64,000 nucleotides of DNA from Myxosarcina sp. GA_180221_E-2-1-MAG-40_15. Lineage in GTDB: Bacteria > Cyanobacteriota > Cyanobacteriia > Cyanobacteriales > Xenococcaceae. Shown here piece by piece: positions 46,457-56,090 of the stretch. How positions within the stretch are numbered: position 1 is the first letter of the stretch; each line of letters begins with the position of its first letter. Where the stretch lies: positions 34,942 through 98,941 of the forward strand of contig JAIMKV010000003.1 in NCBI GenBank assembly GCA_020692205.1, given 5' to 3'. The notes under the pieces are model-generated. The model did not search any database, was not told the origin of the DNA, and was given only the letters and a program-made list of their open reading frames with translations. The position numbers were made by a program, and so were the translations under genes.

Positions 46457-47410
46457 ATGAGAAATAGCAAACCAATACTTGTGACAGGTTCACATCGTTC
46501 TGGTTCAACTTGGGTAGGTAAGATGATTGCTCTATCTCCTGCGGTAGGATATATTAAAGAGCCATTCAATTTAGAGCATCGTCCTGGTATATGTAGTGCT
46601 AAATTTGACTATTGGTTTACATATATTACCCAGGAAAATGAGTCTGATTTCTACAAAAATATTGATAAAACACTTAATTTTTCATATAATTTCCCAGAGG
46701 AGATAAAAGCAGTAAATTCTTTGAAAGATACATTACGGCTTATAAGAGATTATAGTAATTTTTATAAATACCGTATTTCCCATGCTCGACCTCTGCTCAA
46801 AGATCCCATAGCAGTATTTTCCGCCGAATGGCTAGCAGAAAAATTTGATATAGATGTGGTGGTATTAATTAGACATCCTGCTGCTTTTGTTAGTAGTTTC
46901 AAGAAAAAAAACTGGTCTTTTGACTTTTCTCATCTGTTGAAACAACCTTTACTTATGGAAAAGCATTTATATTCTTTTGAAACGGAAATCAAAGAATCTA
47001 TCACCAAAAAATATGATGCTATAGATCAGGCATCTTTGTTATGGAAGTTAATTTATCATGTTGTAGCTAAATATCGCGATCGTCATAAAGATTGGATATT
47101 TAGCAAGCATGAAGATATTTCCTTGAATCCTCTAGCTGGATTTCAAATGATTTTTAACCACTTAAACTTGAATTTATCAAATAAAATCAAAAAAGCAATT
47201 GAAGAATATAGTAGTTCTCAAAATCCTAGCGAAATAATGAAAAACGAAAGTACATTTTGGCTGCTCTCGAATCGTGATTTAAAATGCGATAGCAAAGCCA
47301 ACATTTTGAATTGGCACAACAGGTTGACTCAAGAAGAAATATGTAGAATTAGGATGAAAACAGAAGAAGTTGCTGACAAATTTTATCTAGATCGAGATTG
47401 GAATATATAG
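46457..47410 (+). CDS. Sulfotransferase family protein 3
   Basis: The 317-residue protein has the 5'-phosphosulfate loop ILVTGSHRSGSTWVGKMI near the start and the 3'-phosphate site VVVLIRHPAAFVSSFKKKN near residue 136. It is the third PAPS-dependent sulfotransferase of the plus-strand arm and is different in sequence from the other two. The target is likely a sugar of the polymer. The 274-base spacer before it holds nothing I can identify. Confidence 0.82.
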   Translation: MRNSKPILVTGSHRSGSTWVGKMIALSPAVGYIKEPFNLEHRPGICSAKFDYWFTYITQENESDFYKNIDKTLNFSYNFPEEIKAVNSLKDTLRLIRDYSNFYKYRISHARPLLKDPIAVFSAEWLAEKFDIDVVVLIRHPAAFVSSFKKKNWSFDFSHLLKQPLLMEKHLYSFETEIKESITKKYDAIDQASLLWKLIYHVVAKYRDRHKDWIFSKHEDISLNPLAGFQMIFNHLNLNLSNKIKKAIEEYSSSQNPSEIMKNESTFWLLSNRDLKCDSKANILNWHNRLTQEEICRIRMKTEEVADKFYLDRDWNI

Positions 47411-47538
47411 TAGCTGGTTGACCGAAAAACTTACGTCGGCGGTTTATTCTTATGCCGCTCAACTTACTCAGGTATTACCAAAAATCCATTGTGCCTTTCT
47501 TTACACCGATATTTAGTCTCGATCGGGGCAAAAAAATT

Positions 47539-48291
47539 ATGAATATTCCCCAAAAAATTCACTATATATGGCTTGGCAAAGGACAGAAGACACCCCTAAT
47601 CACAAAATGTATTGATAGCTGGAAGCGATACTTGCCTAACTATGAAATTAAAGAATGGAATGAAAATAACTTCGATTTAAATATTCATCCTTGGATTGTC
47701 AAAATGTATACTCGAAAAAAGTATGCTTTTGCCAGTGATTTAGTGCGTTTATATGTCTTAAAAAATGAGGGAGGAATTTATTTAGATACAGATATCGAAA
47801 TCAATAAGAATTTAGATAGCTTTCTTGATAGTAAAATGTTGATGGGCTTTATGTATGATTGTGCTTTAGGCACATCAATTTTAGGAGCTGTTGCTAACTA
47901 TTATGTCCTTGATGATTTGATCGATATTTATTATGGTCTGCTTGATAAAAATCCGTTAGTAAATAATACTATATTTACCAAATATTTTATTAGTGCTTTT
48001 CCTGAATTTAAATTAGGTAATAAAAAGCAAATAATTGGCGACAGTATTCATATATTACCCAAAGAATATTTTGAAGTTCCAACCTTTAGCAATAAAATGG
48101 GGTACGCTCGTCATCATGCAACGCGCCTTTGGGATGGTGGAAATGCACGGCGTTCTCCAATTAAAAGAATTTTCAACGCTGTAATTGGTGATGTACTGTA
48201 TTACAAATTAGTTCACTACAAATGTCTAAAAAATAACGAGTTTTATGCTTTATATAAGCAACACACGATCGCAGACAGAATCAAACAATGA
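47539..48291 (+). CDS. GT32-like capsular polysaccharide glycosyltransferase
   Basis: It starts MNIPQKIHYIWLG, the usual opening of GT32/Gly_transf_sug proteins, and has ASDLVRLYVLKNEGGIYLDTDIE in two adjoining blocks (DxD: LDTD). I use the ATG at 47539 because it opens the conserved domain; an in-frame ATG at 47452 would add 29 residues, with no good ribosome site for either. The product is 250 residues. It is probably a mannosyl-, galactosyl- or aminosugar transferase in the cytoplasm, but the donor is unknown. Confidence 0.82.
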   Translation: MNIPQKIHYIWLGKGQKTPLITKCIDSWKRYLPNYEIKEWNENNFDLNIHPWIVKMYTRKKYAFASDLVRLYVLKNEGGIYLDTDIEINKNLDSFLDSKMLMGFMYDCALGTSILGAVANYYVLDDLIDIYYGLLDKNPLVNNTIFTKYFISAFPEFKLGNKKQIIGDSIHILPKEYFEVPTFSNKMGYARHHATRLWDGGNARRSPIKRIFNAVIGDVLYYKLVHYKCLKNNEFYALYKQHTIADRIKQ

Positions 48292-48468
48292 TATTATATG
48301 ATCTAATTTAGCAACGTCAATAGTTGTATAAGAAGGGATCTTGGAGCGATCGCGATTCATCACCTGATCATGAGCATAAAAACTTATTAATAAAACAATA
48401 AAAGTCATTTTGTAGTCACTTTGGCGGTTTGGTTTGTAGAATTGAATTTATGTTGCTAAAGTAAACCA

Positions 48469-49143
48469 ATGGAATCAATACTAGCTGAAGCTTTTAGCTC
48501 TTTTAACAAATATAGCGGTTGGATCGTCTGGAACTTATTCTTGGCCTTTATTCCTTTAATTCTCAGCTTTTGGTTATTTACCAGACATCCTAAAAAGCGA
48601 TATCAGCCGCTAGACAAGTCAGCAAAAGTTGTGGCAAAATCGCGATCGCCACTTTGGTGGCTTGGTTGGCTCGTTTTTATCGCCTTTTTACCCAATGCCC
48701 CTTATTTATTAACCGACATCATACATTTAATTGGGGCAATACGGGCAGGTTACTCAATTTGGATTACTACTTTAATTTTTATTCCGCTACATCTGTTTGC
48801 GATTTTAGTGGGTTGGGAAGCTTATGTAATTTCTCTGATCAATCAAAGTCGTTATCTGAAGCAACAAGGGGCTAAAAAATTCATTTTACCTAGCGAACTG
48901 ATGACTCATGCCCTATCTGCGATCGGGATTTATCTAGGCAGATTTCGCCGCTTTAATAGTTGGGATTTAGTTACTCAACCTAATATTGTATTTACCTCAA
49001 CCATAGATGATTTGACTACTCAAAAACCCTTTTTAGTAATAGTTATTACTTTTATTGTTCTAACCATATTTTATTGGGTGATGAAACAAATTACCTTGGG
49101 CATTTTACTCCGAGTACGTTATTTTCTTGCCAATTACAACTAA
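48469..49143 (+). CDS. DUF1361 membrane protein
   Basis: The 224-residue protein has about five or six membrane helices and the DUF1361 signature WWLGWLVFIAFLPNAPYLLTD near residue 62, with IGIYLGRFRRFNSWDL near 163. The family is widespread in cyanobacteria and Firmicutes, without known function. It closes the plus-strand arm, 177 bases after the GT32-like gene, and may not belong to the same operon. It converges with the DUF3616 gene. Confidence 0.85.
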   Translation: MESILAEAFSSFNKYSGWIVWNLFLAFIPLILSFWLFTRHPKKRYQPLDKSAKVVAKSRSPLWWLGWLVFIAFLPNAPYLLTDIIHLIGAIRAGYSIWITTLIFIPLHLFAILVGWEAYVISLINQSRYLKQQGAKKFILPSELMTHALSAIGIYLGRFRRFNSWDLVTQPNIVFTSTIDDLTTQKPFLVIVITFIVLTIFYWVMKQITLGILLRVRYFLANYN

Positions 49144-49331
49144 TTAAAATTTTCCAAGTAAGTAAGAGAGTGTAATTAAATATAAAATGGCTGTCGTGAG
49201 GAAACAGGGAATTGGGAATAAGGAATAGAAAAACAGCCTAACAGTCTGGTTTGATCAATTATTATTCCTACTTACTTATCAATTAGTTCATTTGGCAATT
49301 AAATTTTCATTTAACTTAAATTAAATGAGAT

Positions 49332-50411
49332 TTAAATCCGAAAGACATCAACCAATATTTGCTTATTGTTTTTAATTCGATTCTGATTGGGAGAATCATA
49401 AAGAACCATCAATCCATCTCCTGGTTCCCAACAAGAATATAAAGCTAAACCTTCAGCATGATCGCTGCCGATAGTAAGGGGTAAATCGAATAAAGGAAAT
49501 AGTTCATCCTTATCTTGTTCTTGAATCATATTCCCTTTACTCGAAGCTGCATCACACCACCGAAAAATCTGCATTTCCCCTTCAACAGTCATGGTTGGAC
49601 CAGCTAGAATCAGCAGATCGTCACCTTGCCAACATAGCTCACGCACTCCCAAACCATTTAAATTCAGAAAATACTTTTTATATTTTGCTCCACCATCACC
49701 AATCTCTTTTAGGTCTAATATTCCCGCTTCCTTCTCTATTAGTTCTAGTTCTAAGATAATTGCCCAACCGCGCAATACAGGCCCTCGTAAACCGAGAAGT
49801 AAACGTCCATCTTTAACCGCCAATCCTTCAATATCTAAACCATTATCTTTAGAGGGAATAGCCGCTGCAATAAATGGTTTAAGATGAGGATCTTCAGCTA
49901 GAGCCTCAAACAAAATATTTCGTTCGGCTGTAGTTTGCAAACAGGCTGCGCTTAGGGCATTACCCTCTTCGGGAACAAAAGACTTAATTAACTTACCGTT
50001 AATCACGGGAATTCTCGCTAGAATAAAGCGATTAAGATCCGTTGTAATCGTTGCCAACCGCTCTAGGTTCTTTGTCAAATCATCTTTTTTGGGCTTTTTA
50101 CGTTTAGTACTGTGTGAACCTGTCAGCCAAAGATAGCCATCAGCAAAATCCATGCCCTCAATGTCCATTTCGTCATCAGTATTAAACAAATTGATGTAAT
50201 CTTGTAATAAAAAACGCTGATGTTCACCATAGCTATGACGGCCAAGAGGGGAAAGCCTTTCAACACCAATCATTTCATCTGAACCGACCCACAAACTACC
50301 ATCAGGACTAAAAGCTGCGGCGGAAATATCGCTAATGATCGCTTCTGTTTCGTCCTCAAAATCGAGTAAGACGCGGGTAAGTAAAAAACATGGGGATTGA
50401 GATAAAAGCAT
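49332..50411 (-). CDS. DUF3616 protein
   Basis: The 359-residue protein has the typical order of DUF3616: DISAAAFSPDGSLWVGSDE, MDIEGMDFADGYLWLTGSHS, DIEGLAVKDGRLLLGLRGPVLRG and a C-terminal DHAEGLALY. The repeats suggest a beta-propeller. I see no signal peptide. The function is unknown. It lies between the convergent DUF1361 and divergent ChaC-like genes. Confidence 0.8.
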   Translation of the reverse strand: MLLSQSPCFLLTRVLLDFEDETEAIISDISAAAFSPDGSLWVGSDEMIGVERLSPLGRHSYGEHQRFLLQDYINLFNTDDEMDIEGMDFADGYLWLTGSHSTKRKKPKKDDLTKNLERLATITTDLNRFILARIPVINGKLIKSFVPEEGNALSAACLQTTAERNILFEALAEDPHLKPFIAAAIPSKDNGLDIEGLAVKDGRLLLGLRGPVLRGWAIILELELIEKEAGILDLKEIGDGGAKYKKYFLNLNGLGVRELCWQGDDLLILAGPTMTVEGEMQIFRWCDAASSKGNMIQEQDKDELFPLFDLPLTIGSDHAEGLALYSCWEPGDGLMVLYDSPNQNRIKNNKQILVDVFRI

Positions 50412-50557
50412 AAAAATCTATGGTGTAGCTAATTTTACTGCGATTATGCTATGCATATCTTTAAGATTGTAGTTAAAAATTGCTCAAGATTAATCTATCT
50501 AGAAAGGTATTGTTAAACTGGTGATCATCTAAACCCTACTTCCCAATTTTCAATAAA

Positions 50558-51238
50558 ATGGTCTTAAATCGTCAAGCTCTAAAATCGAAACTCCTGCAAC
50601 AGTTATTAGCTCATCCCGAATTAGGTTTTAAAATCTGGAGCGACGAAGAACTACTACAATCTATTCATCAGACTTTACAGCAAAGACCTACAGAAGAACT
50701 ATGGATTTTTGCCTATGGGTCACTAGTTTGGAATCCACTGTTTGATTATATAGATCGCTGTTCGGTTGTAGTTGAAGGCTGGCAAAGACAATTTTGTCTC
50801 TCAGCACCTGTTGGGAGAGGTACAATTGATAACCCAGGTTTGGTTTTGGGTTTGGAACCAGGCGATTGTTGTCAGGGAATTGCCTATCGTTTACCAATAG
50901 ATAAGAATTTGGAGTCCGAATTATTACTACTGTGGCGACGAGAAATGGTGGTTGGCTCTTATTTTCCCACCTGGATTACTGGGCAAAATAGTAGTTGCGA
51001 CATCGAGGTTTTGGCGTTTACAGTTAATCGTCAACATCCCGTATACGTTAATAATTTATCGCCTGAAAAGATGATTGAATCCTTGGCTACGGCTAAAGGC
51101 AGTTTAGGTTCATCTGCCGAATATTTGAGCCATACTGTGCAGGGTTTGCTAGCAGCAGGAATTGAAGATCAAATATTAATTGAACTAGACCGCTTGGTAA
51201 AAAAAAGACAGCAAGAACTTATTTTGTCTGTTAAATAA
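50558..51238 (+). CDS. ChaC-type gamma-glutamylcyclotransferase
   Basis: ChaC enzymes cleave glutathione to 5-oxoproline and Cys-Gly. The signature LWIFAYGSLVWNP is at about residues 46-58, and the catalytic Glu is in LLLWRREMVVGSYFPTW. Length 226 is normal. It converges with the Fpg/Nei gene with only two bases between the stops. Substrate specificity for glutathione is inferred from the family. Confidence 0.88.
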   Translation: MVLNRQALKSKLLQQLLAHPELGFKIWSDEELLQSIHQTLQQRPTEELWIFAYGSLVWNPLFDYIDRCSVVVEGWQRQFCLSAPVGRGTIDNPGLVLGLEPGDCCQGIAYRLPIDKNLESELLLLWRREMVVGSYFPTWITGQNSSCDIEVLAFTVNRQHPVYVNNLSPEKMIESLATAKGSLGSSAEYLSHTVQGLLAAGIEDQILIELDRLVKKRQQELILSVK

Positions 51239-51240
51239 GA

Positions 51241-52065
51241 TTACTTACGATTTTGGCAATTAGGACAAAAGTAATATCTACGGCCTCCCAAAATCTCTTT
51301 GATGATAGAAGCATCACAGATATAACAAGGTCGTTCTGCTCGATTAAACACCCAATGACGATAATCTTTGCGTCTGTATCCCTGTTGCTTGAGTCGTTGG
51401 ACTAAATTTAGATCATTAGTAATTCCGTTGGTTTCATAAGACTGCTGGGGAACTTTAATCGCAGCTTTCGCCAACGCAGATATCTGTTCCTGGCTACAGT
51501 CAATCGGTCGTAGTGTGGGATGTACCCGCGCTACAAACAATATTTCGCTCCGCAGATAGTTGCCTAACCCCGCTAAAAAACGTTGATCGAGGAATAAACT
51601 GGTAAAGCGTCGGCGAGCAAAAGATTTATTTTGTAACCTGGCTGTAATTTTCCTAACGGTAGTTTGCCGATCTAAAACATCCAAACCGAGACGACTCAAA
51701 AAAGGATGAATGGCGATCGCATTTTCGTCCAACACCTCTATATCCGAAGCACTGTAGAGTAACGCTGAATGTTTCTCATTATGAATCGCTAATCTCAACT
51801 GGCGTTTAGTTTCAGGAAAATTATCCGCCTGCCTAATCATCCACTTGCCGTAAAGCTGATTATGGCTATAAATGCTCAAGCCGTTATCAAAACGAATCAA
51901 CATCCCTTTCCCTTTAGTATCCACCGCCGTAACTAGCTGCTGTGCTAATAGCTCCTCGTATAGTTTAAGATGCTCAAAAGCAAAGAAAATTTGTTTAATT
52001 GGTTTAAAAGCGATCGCTTTGGCTATTTGATCAGCAGCAATTCTGATTTCAGGACCTTCGGGCAT
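51241..52065 (-). CDS. Fpg/Nei-family DNA glycosylase
   Basis: This base-excision repair glycosylase/AP lyase starts MPEGPEIRIAADQI, with catalytic Pro2 and Glu3 in MPEGPE. The helix-two-turn-helix has GNYLRSEILF, and the C-terminal zinc finger is CYICDAS...YYFCPNC. Residue pattern in the start (EGPEIR) is closer to endonuclease VIII (Nei) than to MutM. Length 274 is typical. Confidence 0.9.
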   Translation of the reverse strand: MPEGPEIRIAADQIAKAIAFKPIKQIFFAFEHLKLYEELLAQQLVTAVDTKGKGMLIRFDNGLSIYSHNQLYGKWMIRQADNFPETKRQLRLAIHNEKHSALLYSASDIEVLDENAIAIHPFLSRLGLDVLDRQTTVRKITARLQNKSFARRRFTSLFLDQRFLAGLGNYLRSEILFVARVHPTLRPIDCSQEQISALAKAAIKVPQQSYETNGITNDLNLVQRLKQQGYRRKDYRHWVFNRAERPCYICDASIIKEILGGRRYYFCPNCQNRK

Positions 52066-52095
52066 GGTGTTTTAATTGACCGTGAGCAGTTTAAA

Positions 52096-52929
52096 TTATC
52101 TCATTGCTAGAGACATCTTACGACTTGGTGGTTTAAAGGCACGATCTAATTCTTGTAAGTCTTCTCTTGTTAGTTTAATCTCCAAAGCAGCGCGGTTTTC
52201 CTGAACATGATCGCGATTAGTAGCTTTAGGAATAGAAATAATCCCCTGTTGATGCAATAGCCAACTCAGGGCAATTTGGGTTGATGTTGCCTTATGTTTA
52301 GCGGCAAGATCTCCCAACTGAGGATTATTCACAAAAGCCCGTTGTTCTATGGGTGAATAAGCCATAATCGGGATCTGACGCTGTCTGCACCAGGGCAATA
52401 AATCCCATTCAATACCGCGTCGCAACAAATTATACAGCACTTGATTGGTAACTATTTCCTGCCCTCCAGACAACGACTCCGCTTCTTCCATGTCCTCTGT
52501 GTCGAAGTTACTCACACCGTAATCTAAGATCTTTCCCGCCTGTTTGAGCTGCTGCAATCCTGCTAAAGTCTCTGATAATGGAACCGAACCGCGCCAGTGA
52601 AGTAAATATAAATCGAGATAATCTGTTTTCAGTCTGGACAAAGAGCGATCGCCAGCCTGAATTACTCCCTGATAACTCGCATTGTCGGGATAAAACTTAC
52701 TGACCAAATATACTTCTTCCCGACGACCAGAAATAGCCTCGGCAACTATCTTTTCTGCACCACCTTCGCCATACATCTCGGCAGTATCAATCAAACTCAT
52801 CCCCAAATCTAATCCTAGCTGTAGCGCATCTATCTCCGCCTGTTTCTGGCTGGCTTTTTCCCCCATGCGCCACGTTCCCTGTCCGAGTATCGGAATGTTT
52901 CTGCCTGATGGTAACTGTAGTGTCTTCAT
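52096..52929 (-). CDS. Aldo/keto reductase
   Basis: The NADPH-dependent oxidoreductase (277 residues) keeps the tetrad: Asp in LIDTAEMYGEGGAE, Tyr in the same block, Lys in VYLVSKFYP and His in LYLLHWRG. The cofactor-binding C-terminus has SIPKATNRDHVQENRAAL. Substrate is unknown. It is 30 bases upstream of the Fpg/Nei gene on the same strand and may share its transcript. Confidence 0.9.
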   Translation of the reverse strand: MKTLQLPSGRNIPILGQGTWRMGEKASQKQAEIDALQLGLDLGMSLIDTAEMYGEGGAEKIVAEAISGRREEVYLVSKFYPDNASYQGVIQAGDRSLSRLKTDYLDLYLLHWRGSVPLSETLAGLQQLKQAGKILDYGVSNFDTEDMEEAESLSGGQEIVTNQVLYNLLRRGIEWDLLPWCRQRQIPIMAYSPIEQRAFVNNPQLGDLAAKHKATSTQIALSWLLHQQGIISIPKATNRDHVQENRAALEIKLTREDLQELDRAFKPPSRKMSLAMR

Positions 52930-52985
52930 TTTGTAGTTGAGAAAGTCATCATATTGATCATTATGACGGGATTTTTGCCGAGAAG

Positions 52986-53050
52986 GGCGTTGCTGAATCG
53001 AGGTATACCACCAGTATTATTTTGTAGTCATACTTTCAATCCTCTACGCC
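52986..53050. mobile_element. Short element of the GGCGTTGCTGA family, 65 bp
   Basis: The left end reads GGCGTTGCTGAATCGAGG; the right end, read inward, GGCGTAGAGGATTGAAAG then TATG. It has both ends like the element at 37372 but is half the size with a weaker inverted repeat. It lies between divergent aldo/keto reductase and rsmE genes. Confidence 0.5.
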
Positions 53051-53117
53051 AATGCTGCAATAGCTTGCGATAAGATTAAAACGCATACCGCACTCAGCAA
53101 TTAATCAGCAAAGCTAA

Positions 53118-53822
53118 TTGGTTTATCGTTTAGTAGTTAGATTAGAACAAATACAACAGCAGCAAATTAATTTGAATGCTCAACAACAGCATTATTTATT
53201 ACGGGTATTGCGGTTAGGAAATGGCGATCGCTTTATTGCCCTTAATGGTATTGGTGATGCTTGGTTGGCAGAAATTAACGAGCAATCTGCCCAAATTATT
53301 GAAACAATAGATCTTAAAACGGAATTATCTGTATCTCTGACTTTAATTACCGCTTTACCCAAAGGAAGTGGTTATGAACAGATAATCCGCTGCTGCACCG
53401 AATTAGGAGTCAGTAATTTCCTGCCTGTAATTAGCGATCGCACTATCCTTAAACCGAGTCAAAATAAAGTTCAACGCTGGCGCAAAATTGCTACCGAAGC
53501 AGCCGAACAGTCCGAAAGACAAGTTGTACCCACGATTTTGGAACCAGTCAAGTTTAGTCTGGCGCTTAATCAGATCAAATCTAACCCAGATAAATACATT
53601 TGCGTAGCGCGCAGGAATATCCCAACTCTCTGGAATTCATTGCCAAATCGAACTCAGCCAGAAATAGTCATTGCCACAGGTTGTGAGGGAGGCTGGACAG
53701 AAGCAGAAGTAGAACAAGCGATCGCTCTGGGTTTTCAACCAGTTTCTTTAGGAAATCGAATTCTCCGCGCCATCACTGCCCCCATTGTTGTCAGCTCATT
53801 AGTTATGGCAATCGGGGAATAA
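53118..53822 (+). CDS. rsmE: 16S rRNA m3U1498 methyltransferase
   Basis: RsmE methylates U1498 of 16S rRNA. The 234-residue SPOUT protein has the PUA-like start INLNAQQQHYLLRVLRLGNGDRFIALNG, then ALPKGSGYEQIIRCCTELGV, the SAM knot VIATGCEGGWTEAE and LGNRILRAITAPIVV. The only start that fits is TTG at 53118, since TAA precedes it directly in frame and no ATG follows until deep in the domain. There is no good ribosome site, so expression may be low. Confidence 0.9.
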   Translation: MVYRLVVRLEQIQQQQINLNAQQQHYLLRVLRLGNGDRFIALNGIGDAWLAEINEQSAQIIETIDLKTELSVSLTLITALPKGSGYEQIIRCCTELGVSNFLPVISDRTILKPSQNKVQRWRKIATEAAEQSERQVVPTILEPVKFSLALNQIKSNPDKYICVARRNIPTLWNSLPNRTQPEIVIATGCEGGWTEAEVEQAIALGFQPVSLGNRILRAITAPIVVSSLVMAIGE

Positions 53823-53946
53823 ATCAAGGAACATTTGTGCTTAATCTTCAGTCCCTTTCACAGCAAGAATCATCCAATCCTCAAACTTAAGGAAATTTAA
53901 CAATTTTTTAATTAATTACCTCTAATTTCCACTTAAGAAGGACGAA

Positions 53947-54009
53947 ATGACAAATTTGAGCTTTAATCATATCGATACAGCACACAAGAGATACTATGAA
54001 ATTATCTAA
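53947..54009 (+). CDS. Short ORF (20 codons) overlapping the SLH gene start
   Basis: AAGGA stands 4 bases before the ATG at 53947. The ORF ends at a TAA 11 bases inside the SLH gene, in a different frame. The SLH gene has only a weak AAGAGA site. Translation of the short ORF could therefore deliver ribosomes to the SLH start, or block it. No conservation can be seen from one genome. Confidence 0.4.
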   Translation: MTNLSFNHIDTAHKRYYEII

Positions 54010-55210
54010 AAAGTTGAAGTTAGCAGCAATTTTTACTGGTGCGATCGCTTTGACAACATTTTCGTTGTTTCCTGCTTTAGCTCAGTATACTGAAGAACCC
54101 GTTCCTGAAGAACAGGTAATTGCCGTAGCTATCCCCGCGGGAAGACTTTATAATTTGACGGTAATCGAACAAATTCCAGGTAAACAGCAGTGTTGGAGTA
54201 CAACTGGTTCTGAGCCTACTGTTGTCGAGCCTCTGTGGACGACCTTCGATTTTACAGGTAGCTGTCGCCGTTCTACTGATAGCAATGGTTATTCTGTGCG
54301 TCTTGATGGACAAGATACTAGCCAAAATTACCGACTTGATGTTGTTCCTCAAGGAGATCAACTTCAGCTAGTTGCCAGAGATTACCAAAATGGTCCTGAC
54401 CTCGTTGTCGGTCAAACTAACGGAACCGCAGCAAATGGGCAATATCTCAAAATTAATCTCAATCCAGGTTGGGAATTTAGCAAAAGAGTTTATCAAGGTA
54501 AGGTGCTAGGTCACTACTTCTTTAGCGGCGACTCAACCGCGATCGCTGCTGCAGGAGATGCTCCCGTGCCTGATGCTTCTACTGCCAGCTCAAATTCTAA
54601 CTTTACTGACATCTCTAGAGGTATTTATCAACAAGAGATCGAACAGGCTGTAGCACTTGGTTTTATTGCCGGCTTTAAAGACCAAACTTTTCGCCCCACC
54701 GAATCATTGACCAGAGAACAGTTAGTCTCAATGGTTTATGGTGCTTTAGAAACTATTGACAGCCTAAATTTAGAACCTGCTACTTCAGTGCCAACTCAAC
54801 CCTATCCCGATGTAACCTCCTCTCGTTGGAGTGCTTCTAAGATTCAGTGGGCAAAAGAAAACGAAATTGTCAAAGGCTATCCCGATGGTTCGTTTCAACC
54901 CGATACTCCTGTTACTAGAGCCGAGTTAGTTGCTATACTACAAAATGCTGCTAAATTTTCCCAGATGAAACAGGGTAAATCAGCTCAACTAGTAACCAAC
55001 CAACAACCTACCAACTTTTCTGATATCTCTAATCATTGGGGTGCTGAGACTATTCAAGCTATGTCCGCATACTGTGGTGTAGCGTCACCTAATCAAGAAG
55101 TAGGCGATGCTTTTAACCCTGATACTCCTGCCCAAAGAGACTATGCCGCTGCAGCAACTCTGAGAATGCATAATTGTCTTACAGAAGACAGCAAACAAGT
55201 TGATGAATAG
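53996..55210 (+). CDS. Secreted DUF3747 and SLH-domain protein
   Basis: The 404-residue protein has a signal peptide (residues 1-29, ending ALA then QYTEE). DUF3747 follows (about 38-180: VAIPAGRLYNLTVIEQIPGKQQCW). Three SLH repeats (about 199-395: FTDISRGIYQQEIEQAVALG, YPDVTSSRWSASKIQWAKEN, FSDISNHWGAETIQAM) bind cell-wall polymer. It probably resides at the cell wall or outer membrane. It may bind the polysaccharide produced by the neighbouring locus, which is inference. A clear terminator follows. Confidence 0.85.
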   Translation: MKLSKKLKLAAIFTGAIALTTFSLFPALAQYTEEPVPEEQVIAVAIPAGRLYNLTVIEQIPGKQQCWSTTGSEPTVVEPLWTTFDFTGSCRRSTDSNGYSVRLDGQDTSQNYRLDVVPQGDQLQLVARDYQNGPDLVVGQTNGTAANGQYLKINLNPGWEFSKRVYQGKVLGHYFFSGDSTAIAAAGDAPVPDASTASSNSNFTDISRGIYQQEIEQAVALGFIAGFKDQTFRPTESLTREQLVSMVYGALETIDSLNLEPATSVPTQPYPDVTSSRWSASKIQWAKENEIVKGYPDGSFQPDTPVTRAELVAILQNAAKFSQMKQGKSAQLVTNQQPTNFSDISNHWGAETIQAMSAYCGVASPNQEVGDAFNPDTPAQRDYAAAATLRMHNCLTEDSKQVDE

Positions 55211-55256
55211 AATAATTTAGCTATTAGCTTACTGTTAATGGCTAGCTAACAAAAGA

Positions 55257-55290
55257 AGAGGGGTATTTCACCCCTCTGTTTATTTTATGG
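55257..55290 (+). terminator. Intrinsic terminator after the SLH gene
   Basis: AGAGGGGT (55257-55264), loop ATTTC, ACCCCTCT (55270-55277), then GTTTATTTTATGG. A strong 8-bp GC-rich stem with T-rich text 47 bases past the stop. Confidence 0.8.
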
Positions 55291-55316
55291 CTAAATTTCA
55301 AGCTGCCTTAAGCTTT

Positions 55317-55919
55317 TCAAGTAACAGAGGAAAAGTAAACTTTAGATTTAACTGGATCTGGATTCATAGTTCGATCTCCCTCTTGCCATCCCGCAGGACA
55401 AACTTCGTCAGGATTAGCCTGTACGTGCTGGATTGCCTTAAGAGTACGCAAAGTTTCATCTACACTGCGACCAAACGAAAGATTATTGATCGTTGCGTGT
55501 TGAATTACCCCTTCTCGATCAATAATAAATAAGCCTCGTAAAGCCACTCCTGCTTCAGGATCGAGAACATTGTAGGCGTTGCTAATTTCTTTTTTAATAT
55601 CAGAAATCAACGGATAAGCAATATCACCAATACCACCTTGTTGACGCTCAGTTTGCATCCAGGCTAGGTGAGAAAATTCACTGTCTACTGATACGCCTAA
55701 AATTTCGGTGTTGAGAGACTTAAAATCTCCGTAGCGATCGCTAAAGGCAATAATTTCAGTGGGACAAACAAAAGTAAAGTCCAAAGGGTAGAAAAATAAG
55801 ACAACATATTGACCACGATAGTCAGATAACTTAACCGTTTTAAATTCTTGGTCAAAAACAGCAGTAGCCGTAAATTCGGGGGCTTCTTGCCCCACTCTCA
55901 AACATCCTTCTGTAATCAT
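55317..55919 (-). CDS. 2-Cys peroxiredoxin
   Basis: This thiol peroxidase reduces H2O2 and organic peroxides. The peroxidatic Cys is in [10 protein letters not shown] (about residue 53) and the resolving Cys in [11 protein letters not shown] near residue 175. The [13 protein letters not shown] block is standard for the typical 2-Cys (AhpC/Prx1) class. I start at the ATG at 55919 ([16 protein letters not shown]), preceded by AAAGAG. A longer frame reaches 56003, but its extra 28 residues do not look like the family. Length is then 200. Confidence 0.92.
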   Translation of the reverse strand: MITEGCLRVGQEAPEFTATAVFDQEFKTVKLSDYRGQYVVLFFYPLDFTFVCPTEIIAFSDRYGDFKSLNTEILGVSVDSEFSHLAWMQTERQQGGIGDIAYPLISDIKKEISNAYNVLDPEAGVALRGLFIIDREGVIQHATINNLSFGRSVDETLRTLKAIQHVQANPDEVCPAGWQEGDRTMNPDPVKSKVYFSSVT

Positions 55920-56090
55920 AATTTTTATCTCTTTAATTACCAAACAACTTCGGTTTACAAAGTGAACGCCAGCCAGATTGTCTTCGGGCAGGGTACTGTT
56001 CACAATTTTATATAGATTTTACGAATCTTAATCAATATATCATGGTCATAACGAGAACGAGTTATTAGTCAACGGTTTGCTACTTGCTAT

